Below, piece after piece: positions 57,401 to 64,000 of a stretch of DNA of 64,000 nt (position 1 is the stretch's first letter; each line of letters starts with the position of its first letter). The DNA comes from Raphanus sativus (taxonomy: Eukaryota; Streptophyta; Magnoliopsida; Brassicales; Brassicaceae): positions 24,344,293-24,408,292 of the forward strand of contig NC_079514.1 in NCBI RefSeq assembly GCF_000801105.2, in the 5' to 3' direction. The position numbers and the translations under genes were made by a program. The notes under the pieces were generated by a model. It saw only the letters and a program-made list of their open reading frames with translations, was not told where the DNA came from and did not search any database.

Positions 57401-58834
57401 CTGGCTTACACTGAGAAGATTAAGGCGAAAATCAGGAATAAACAGAACATTAGTCAAGACCATTGAATCACTCAGTCTGACTTTGCCTATTCCAGAGATT
57501 TTAACTCCAAAACCAGTAGGAAGAGTAACAGATGTGTTCACTGAATCAGATAACTCCTCAAATAAGTGTCGATCATGAGCAACATGGTGAGTAGCACCAC
57601 TATCGACAACCCAAGATTCAGTACACAGAACATTTCCTGTCATTCTCAACATTCCAATAAAACCGAGAGTGGAAGAAGAGAAAACCATACCAGGTAAGGC
57701 TGTTATAGTACCACCAGATGTAGAAACACAGTTCACTTGAGCTGGAGGTGGCGAGAGCTGAGAGTTAAAGTAAGCAATGACGCCTTCTATCTGGTCCTTA
57801 GTAAGAGTACCAAAACCAGTAGCAGAGGAATTATCGTCTAAAGCAACTTGAGCAACAACTGGTTTAGCAGTCGGCTTCTTGTACTGAGTTTTATCAGACT
57901 GCTGCTTCCCTTTGTGTTTAAAATCCACCGGATAACCGTGTATTTTGTAGCAAGTGTCCACAGTATGGCCATTATAGCCACAGTGAGAACAGACTGGTCT
58001 GCCTTGTTTGGGAGCAGGTGAAGCAGAAGGAGCAGAGACCTGAAACGCTGTGGCATTGTGAACTGGAATGATGTTCCGTTGATTGTGATCTTGGTCAAGA
58101 AGATTATAAATCTCAGATAGCTCAGGAACGTTCTTCTTCATGATGATCTGACTGCGTATAACTGCATAAGATTCGTTTAAACCAGCCAAGAACTTGATTA
58201 CTTTAGCATGATCTGCTTTAGTATTCATGGCTTTGCAACAATCACAATTACGGCAAGTATTAATACAGTTAGCACCATCCAATTCATCCCACAGAGTTTT
58301 TAAAGTAGTATAATATGTAGCAAGATCCATAGATCCTTGTTGAAGGGACCAGATCTGCTGAGAGAGTTGATACGAACGAGGAAGGTTCGTGATGTGGAAG
58401 CGAGTTTGCAAGTCCTTCCAGATCTCTGAAGCGTCATTGAAACGGAGGATGCTTTTGTAGATCTGCTTAGAAACGGTGTTGAGAAGCCAGGATTTAACCA
58501 TGGAGTTGCAGCGAGACCAAATCCTGAAATGAACATGAGATTCCAGAGGTCTAGCTACAGATCCATCGATAAACGCTAGCTTGTTTTTCGCATCCAAAGC
58601 AATATTCATCGCAATACTCCAGTTATCATAATTTGTGCCATCAAGTACTTCAGAAATTATCGAAAGACCTGGATTATCGCCACTCGTGAGGTGATACGGC
58701 GAATGGATACTGTTCGGAGAGAGTTCATCAGTATTGGAGTCCACCGGTGACGAATCTTCAGGAATGGAAGATCGTCGAGCTGAAGCGGTAGTCGATCTAC
58801 CAAGACGACGAGTAGATCGGCGAGTTACCACCAT
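54486..58834 (-). pseudogene. Copia gag-pol polyprotein with one frameshift
   Basis: ATG at 58834 (MVVTRRSTRRLGRS). Gag domain (VLDGTNYDNWSIAMNIAL, LTRFHITNLPRS-like region) and zinc knuckle CSHCGYNGHTVDTC. Protease WVVDSGATHHV. Integrase with LWHHRLGHPS and the D-D-E residues in HIDVWGPF, RSDNAPEL and NSVVERKHQH. Reverse transcriptase LDVSNAFLNGDL and YVDDIIIAS. RNase H GYTDADWGSCADTR, SAESEYRAME and DQIADVFTKPL. Near 55045 a short deletion between PKPT and YKVLHYLKG shifts the frame and gives a stop at 55016; RNase H continues in the other frame to 54486. Otherwise no stops in 1270 codons, so the lesion is recent. Confidence 0.88.
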
Positions 58835-58989
58835 TTTAGGAGCTCGAATCGAAGATAAGAAGATATGTGGTGGAATAGCCACAAAATCAACGAGACGAGA
58901 AAGAGGATTCGATCGGGAGAGTCACCGATGAATCTAGGTCAAAGAAAGGAAGAAAAAGAAACGGATCGATTGAGGATTTGAGCCTCAAT

Positions 58990-59001
58990 GCTCTGATACC
59001 A
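58990..59001 (-). promoter_or_regulatory. Primer-binding site of Copia element
   Basis: Minus strand TGGTATCAGAGC immediately after the LTR. Confidence 0.85.
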
Positions 59002-59169
59002 TCTTAGTGTTCAACAGAGGAAAAGAAGAAGACGATGTAACAAACTCATACTTTTCTTATTGATTGTTGAAGAAGAAATGATTACATATATAGTAACCCG
59101 GTTATCGTAACAAACAAATAAACCGGCAAACCAACGAAATCAATTATAACTAAACCGGCTACTCTAATA
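59002..59169 (-). repeat. 5' LTR of Copia element
   Basis: 168 bp; one extra A in 'gtaacaaacaaata' and C for T near the end compared with the 3' LTR. Confidence 0.9.
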
Positions 59170-59174
59170 GAGAC
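59170..59174. repeat. Target-site duplication of Copia element, right (GAGAC)
   Basis: GAGAC after the LTR end TCTAATA. Confidence 0.9.
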
Positions 59175-59401
59175 CTAAATGTCCCATGTAGTTAAACAAC
59201 ATGAGAAAATTTTAAAATTGATTAAAGGTTGTGCATACTGGTGGGTTCTATCTGTAGTGAACCAAAGCTAGTTCCTAGGGTCTGATTATGAATGTTTTTC
59301 GCCTAAACTGGTAAGTGGTAACCATTTTCAAAGGGTGCGGTTGTTAATTTCACGTTCACGCCATAATAAGCTTCACAACTATTTGTAGATCCTAAAATTA
59401 A
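59175..59401. other. Spacer between Copia element and element B
   Basis: No gene. Continues the pre-insertion upstream region of the kinase gene. Confidence 0.4.
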
Positions 59402-59835
59402 CACTAAGTATTTGATAGTATTTGTGATGTAAACTGGAGAATGAAAAAGTGAGTAATGATATCTTTAGAACACAATAATGTAATTGGAAATCGGTTGACA
59501 AAAATAGACTTTTATTGATTAATGAGATCGACTACAATAAATATGAAGGGATCGGAAACTACAATAGAAGTCGATAAAAGAATAGATCTAAAGCGATATC
59601 AAGCAAGGTCGCAGTGTATTGTGTGCTCTCTCTAAGGTTTTTCACGTGTCTCTTTACTTCGCCTCATCTCTTCTTTTATAGATTTGTCACTCCGCCATCT
59701 CTGTAACCTCCTCCTCAATCTCTGGATCCTCGACGACTTCATCTCGAGCTCACGTATTTGTTGTTGGCTTCTCCATTTCGCGGCCCATGTCTCACTCTCG
59801 GCCCGTTAAGCTATCGGACCAAAATTGGGTCTAAC
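59402..59835 (-). repeat. 3' LTR of element B
   Basis: Ends GGTCTAACA, followed by 'tttgtccccaaatcc' (purine tract on the minus strand). The outer edge is approximate; similarity to element A extends to about 59395. Confidence 0.6.
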
Positions 59836-60039
59836 ATTTGTCCCCAAATCCTTTTGATTTATTGGAAAACCGAAAGGGTTAGTACTCTTATCCGGTATCG
59901 TCGTAATTTTAGGGAAATTGAGCGCCACGTGTGTTGGTTTGATTTGACATGTAGGCCACTTTTGGATGGTGTGGCCGGAATCGCGTTTCGTGGCCGGTTA
60001 GGATTAACCTCCTCGGGAACCGTTTCTCCTATAGGCTTT

Positions 60040-60047
60040 ATATATAC
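60040..60047 (+). promoter_or_regulatory. TATA box of antisense gene in element B
   Basis: TATATATA 97 bp before ATG 60144. Confidence 0.45.
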
Positions 60048-60143
60048 GTATATCTTTTTTAATTTGCACTTCATCATCTTTGATACGACGAATCAAGTTT
60101 TTCTTCGATAACGTCTTGTCTTTTTCTCTCTCGTTTTGAACTC

Positions 60144-62251
60144 ATGACGAATGAAAAGTTCGGTCTGCATCTCCCAATGATCCTAAAAGGACTGGATATC
60201 GACGCAATCTACGAACACTAGGGAGTCGATTACGCCGTCGAGCTTGAACTTCCAAATGGCGAAACTCCCGAAACTGTGAGGTCTGGGTACTGTGGAGCTT
60301 ATATGACTCATTTCAAAGACTGTGGTCTGTCTTTTCCCTCCCTCATTTTCTTTTGGAGGCGTTGGCGGAGCTTGGAATGGACTTCACTCAAATGACCCCT
60401 AACTTCTTTCGTTATTTCTTGACCACGTGGTTTCGGGCTAGAGAAGAAGGTCTCAAGTTTGGTCTGGCTGAGCTGAAGCAGCTGTTCACTATTAAGCGGA
60501 ACAACAGATTTTCGGGGACGATGATTCTTACTCCTCGCGAAGGTCGTTCCATCATTGGTGGTATTCCTAACAGAGACGATCGATGGAGAGAGAAATTCTT
60601 TGTGTTTAAGATCAATCCGGCATCGGTCGGTGACTTTGATTTCACTAGGACCCTCGTGAGTGGTCCGATGACATCGGTAAATCGACTTCCACTTATTTAT
60701 TTCTTCGATGAATTTAGTTCCTTGATTTTTCTTTCTTTTTTATTCTGTTTGTAGAGCCTTTTGGTCACGCACCAGTAAATCCTGAGCTGCACGGACTGCT
60801 TGCAGCATTAAGTCAAGGGAATCCTTGTTGGCTTGCCTTTAATGTGGATTGGATTCGAGCTGCTTATGCTCTTCCACCGGGTCTGAATCTTCCCAAACCC
60901 ATCGGGCCAGCGGCTCCTGTTCGACCGAGGAGCAGTCGCCGAGGTAAAAGTAAGTTGATTCTTGTATTCCTTGGTTAATCTTTGTGGTAATGTTTTTCTT
61001 TAGGGGCTAAAGATTTATTTTATCCAGGGGTGAGAGTGCAAGAAACCTCGGTTGATCATGATGATGCGACCTCCGAAGCGGGGTCGTCGAAGCGATCAAG
61101 GTAGGCTCCTGAGGGTATAATGCTGAGGTCGAGATCACAGACCCAATCTCCTGGCGTTATGGCTAGACCGGTGTCGATTACCATTCCTACCGATGGGACT
61201 CAAGCGGTACCAAACACTTCGACTGGTTCGACTGGGGATCGACATCTTGATTACGTCGATTTTGAGACCCCATGGGCTCGACTTCGGGTTCTGGGGGATA
61301 TTAACTCCATCGATCTTGATTCATCTAGATTGGAGCTTCCTTTACCAGTGCGAGCTTCTGGTGCGGGAACTTCTCGGGTAGATCTGATCGATCGACCTAC
61401 GAGTGAACGGGAGGCATCTTTGCTGGCGTTTTTGTATGATAACGTGGTCCCCGTCCTCGAAGATCCAGAGCGTCTTGCTCTTATCTGGCACAAGATCAGA
61501 GCATGAAGATGCAAACTTCCTTCTCTTGAGCAAATGCAGGAACACGACGCCTACGTCCGGATGGCGGTTTCAAATGCTAAGGTAAGCATTTTTTACGGTC
61601 ACTCTTGGAAGTTTTGTTGGGTCTGTTAATTATTTTGCTTCTGTACTCAGGCTATGGAGGAGAGCAATGATTATGCTGCTTTGATGTAGGCACAATTAGC
61701 TGACTTCCCGAACAGAGATGAGGTCAAGGGTCATCTTCTTACAACTAAGCAACTCTGGGTTGAACTGGAGGTGGCTCGAGAGAAGGAACAAAAATACGAG
61801 AAGGAAGTCGAAGAACTGAAGGAGAAGGCTGTCGGCTACCGAACTGGAGAAGGTCGCAATCCGGAGCGATCTCGACTCGATGAAGGAAAAGTTTAAGCGG
61901 GAGCTTGACTATCGTGATGTAACAACATGCGGGGAATGCCGCCTCGCTCGTCGCTCTCTTGTTCGTGGGTACGACGTGGTTTTAGATGCTGTGAGAGCTA
62001 AGTTTCAGAAGTGGAAGGAAGAGAAGGATGCGGAGATCCATTTGCAGGAGGTGCGAGCTCGAATCAAAGCCTTGACCGGGTACAACGAGGGTGGTTTCGA
62101 GCTCGAAGAGGAAGTGAGTTTCCTTAAGCGTCCGGAGATATCGCTCGAGGTTGACTTCGGAGCGGCTTCTGTGTCTGATACCTCTCTCAGGCGTCTCGAT
62201 ATCCCTCAGGTTTCTGACGATTTGATCAATCAAGATCGAGCTGACGATTAA
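60144..62251 (+). pseudogene. Antisense gene of element B (gypsy-type 'Transposase_28'-like)
   Basis: Start MTNEKFGLHLPMILKGLDID. The globular domain is well preserved (EALAELGMDFTQMTPNFFRY, FGLAELKQLFTIKRNN, NRDDRWREKFFVFKINPAS). Introns at 60677-60754, 60950-61027 and 61582-61650 have phases 1, 1 and 0. The last exon is a coiled coil and acidic tail (LDYRDVTTCGECRLARRSLV, then EIHLQEVRARIKALTGYNEG) to a stop at 62251. Broken by a TAG at about 60220, frame shifts near 60345 and 60650, and stops in later exons (near 61505, 61687). The best-preserved N-terminal domain of this gene type in the window. Confidence 0.65.
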
Positions 62252-62760
62252 TTGGTTTACTCGTTTGTGTTGTTGAACCTTTATCTATGTATTTTATTTT
62301 TTTTGTTTTGTTGTTGAACAACATTTTATATGCTTTCAACGGATTATCGGACTAATACCTTTAATCGTATGTTTAAAAAAAAAATGATTGAGCATGCGTT
62401 TGCATGTGTATTTTATTTTAGAATGTTTGTGAAACAGAGACTGATCAGGAATTTGTTTAATGGACGTTTATGATGAAACAATCAGATTTTTCTGGGCAAA
62501 GTTGCCCCTGTTTGCCTTTAGAGGGATTTTTTTTTTGTTTGGGCTGCATTCAGTGTTGAGCTGCCTACGTACCCTTTTCGAGGGATCAAGCGTGTTCGTA
62601 GTTCTTGTTGTTCGTTTTGTGACGACTCCGATGTATCCTTTGGCGCTGATTCATCGAAGCAATTTTGTTGTGTCGTGGGTGGCCCTCAGCTTGATGTTCG
62701 ATCGAGGATTGAAAGTCGAGCTTTTTAAATGTAGTATTTCTTGAGGTTGTAAGCGTTCCA
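62252..62760. other. Non-coding tail of element B
   Basis: No gene; holds the hairpin block. Confidence 0.5.
62563..62604 (-). other. Conserved hairpin block, element B
   Basis: Minus strand: GAACTAC, spacer, CTTGATC, hairpin CCCT-CGAAA-AGGG, TACGTAGGC. Confidence 0.6.
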
Positions 62761-64000
62761 AGTCCTCATTTCGGGGAGTCCGGTTTTGCATTTTTCTAGT
62801 TAATAGACGCCGGCACGTACCTCATTTGTCACTTTGTAAGGTCCTTCCCATCTCGTGCCTAGTTTACAAGCTCTTTTTTCTTTTATTCCGTCAAACACTT
62901 TTTGTAAAACTAGGTCGCCGGCTGAGAAGGCACGGTTTCTTACGTTTGAGTCGTAGTATCGTGCAGCGGCTTGCTAATAGTTTTGAATACGTACTGCTGC
63001 TTTCTCTCGGCGTTCTTCGATCATATCTAAGCGATCAATTAGCATCTCTTCATAGAGTTCGGGGTTTGCAGGACACATTTCTTCGCCGTTGGGTAGGGAC
63101 CTCGATTTCGGCTGGGATTACAGCTTCGACTCCGTATGATAGAGAAAATGGGGTTTCCCGAGTAGCCGTATGATGGGTCGTTCCGCAAGCCCAGTGTACG
63201 CCATGTAACTCTTCGCTCCATTTTTCTTTTTTGAGGCCGAGCCTCTTTTTAAGGTTGTTTACTATCGTTTTGTTTGCGGTTTCCGCGTGTACGTTGCATT
63301 TTGGATATCAGGGACTCGTGGTATTAATCTTGATTTTCCATTTATTGCAGAAATCTCTGAAAGTTTTTGAGATGAATTGTGCTCCGTTATCTGTTACTAT
63401 TTCATATGGTAGACCGTGTCTGCATATGATGTTCTTCCAAATGAAGCTTCTCACCGTTGTAGCGGTAATATTTTGGTATTCCTCGGCTTGGATCCATTTG
63501 GTGAAGAAATCTGTTAGTACTAACAAGAATCGTAACTGCGCGGGGCCTGACGAAACAAAGGGTCCCACTAAGTCCATGGACCACTTTTAAAGGGGTACGG
63601 AGCTGAGATGGTTGATAGCTTTTGCGTTGGCTGGTGTATCATTGGTGTGTGCCGCTGGCATCTGTCGTATTTTAATGCGAATTGTTCGTTGTCGTGAGCG
63701 ATGGTTGGCCAGAAGTAACCGTGTTTCTTGATTCTGATTGCTAAAGATCACTATCTTGAGTGGCTTCCACATGATCCATCATGCGTCCGCTTCAGAATTG
63801 TAAAGGCGTCCATAGGTGATACACACAATAGGTAAGGTTCGTTTAGAGTTCGTTTGTATAGCTTTTTTCCATAATGCAATAGCATAAGCTCTGGCCTTTA
63901 TTTTTCTTGCCTCCCATCTCTCTCCCAGGAATTCACCGGTCTTAATGTAGTTGTATATCAGGATTCTCCAGTCAGGCCTATCCTCGAGTTGTTTATAAAA
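62760..64000 (-). pseudogene. pol remnant of element B (integrase)
   Basis: Minus strand from the window end: integrase core with D (MDLVGPFVSSGPAQLRFLLV), [18 protein letters not shown], then beyond frame breaks the C-terminal domain (KLGTRWEGPYKVTNEV) near 62800-62880. Several frame shifts and stops. Related to, but clearly diverged from, the F integrase. Confidence 0.7.

Larger units (their letters stand above)
54311..59169 (-). mobile_element. Ty1/Copia element, nearly intact and young (Ale-like)
   Basis: 4859 bp with short LTRs of 167 and 168 bp that differ by one substitution and one indel, a GAGAC duplication, a primer site, a purine tract (GAGGGGGA) and one long gag-pol frame. LTR ends are TATTAG...CTAAGA on the minus strand instead of TG...CA. 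Small size, short LTRs and the CCHC/gag type suggest the Ale lineage; that assignment is tentative. Confidence 0.9.
59402..64000 (-). mobile_element. Tat-like Ty3/gypsy element B (3' part; runs off the window)
   Basis: 3' LTR (about 59402-59835), purine tract equivalent, antisense gene on the plus strand (60144-62251), hairpin block (62563-62604), then integrase and further pol on the minus strand to the window end. Same family as fragment A by LTR similarity, with the same layout as F. Confidence 0.75.

Overview
Nuclear DNA of a flowering plant, most likely a Brassicaceae species. The evidence is a G-type lectin S-receptor-like kinase gene close to the Arabidopsis At1g61xxx cluster, an F-box-like pseudogene of a crucifer family, Athila elements with SID repeats, and Helitrons starting TCTATACTATTAAAG. 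I see no bacterial genes, tRNA, rRNA or CRISPR array. Homology statements rest on recognised motifs and remembered families; no search was run.

Layout. 1-772: 5' end of a Copia element on the minus strand. 773-2586: fragment of a Ty3/gypsy (Tat-like) element, 'A'. 2587-5761 and 12944-about 13425: Tat-like element 'C', split by 5762-12943, an Athila-like gag-protease-only element 'D' (duplicated target site AGTTC). 13426-18253: LINE 3' remnants, Helitron-type sequence and a diverged local duplication. 18259-44427: a second, non-autonomous Athila-like element 'E' (target site ATAGG), whose 3' LTR is split by an 18.8-kb composite 'F' (24865-43652, target site TGTGA). F holds two Tat elements in opposite orientation around an 821-bp palindromic centre. 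44520-45976: LTR and Copia gag remnants. 46624-53924 (minus): the receptor-like kinase gene, seven exons, a 2-nt frameshift, and a 4.5-kb first intron with an F-box-like pseudogene. 54311-59169: a nearly intact Copia element with almost identical LTRs (target site GAGAC), 386 bp upstream of the kinase start codon. 59402-64000: Tat-like element 'B', running off the window.

How the parts relate. The Tat-like elements A, B, C and both halves of F each carry an extra gene antisense to gag-pol, between integrase and the 3' LTR. In the copies where the structure can be read (B, C and F) it has its own TATA box and three introns in phases 1-1-0. Because the element copies itself through the opposite-strand RNA, these introns would not be spliced out during retrotransposition. 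A, B and F also share a short block in which a small hairpin varies in sequence but keeps its pairing, next to TACGTAGGC. The only clear host genes are the receptor kinase and the decayed F-box-like gene. The rest is nested transposons, with order of insertion readable from the target sites: D after C, F after E.
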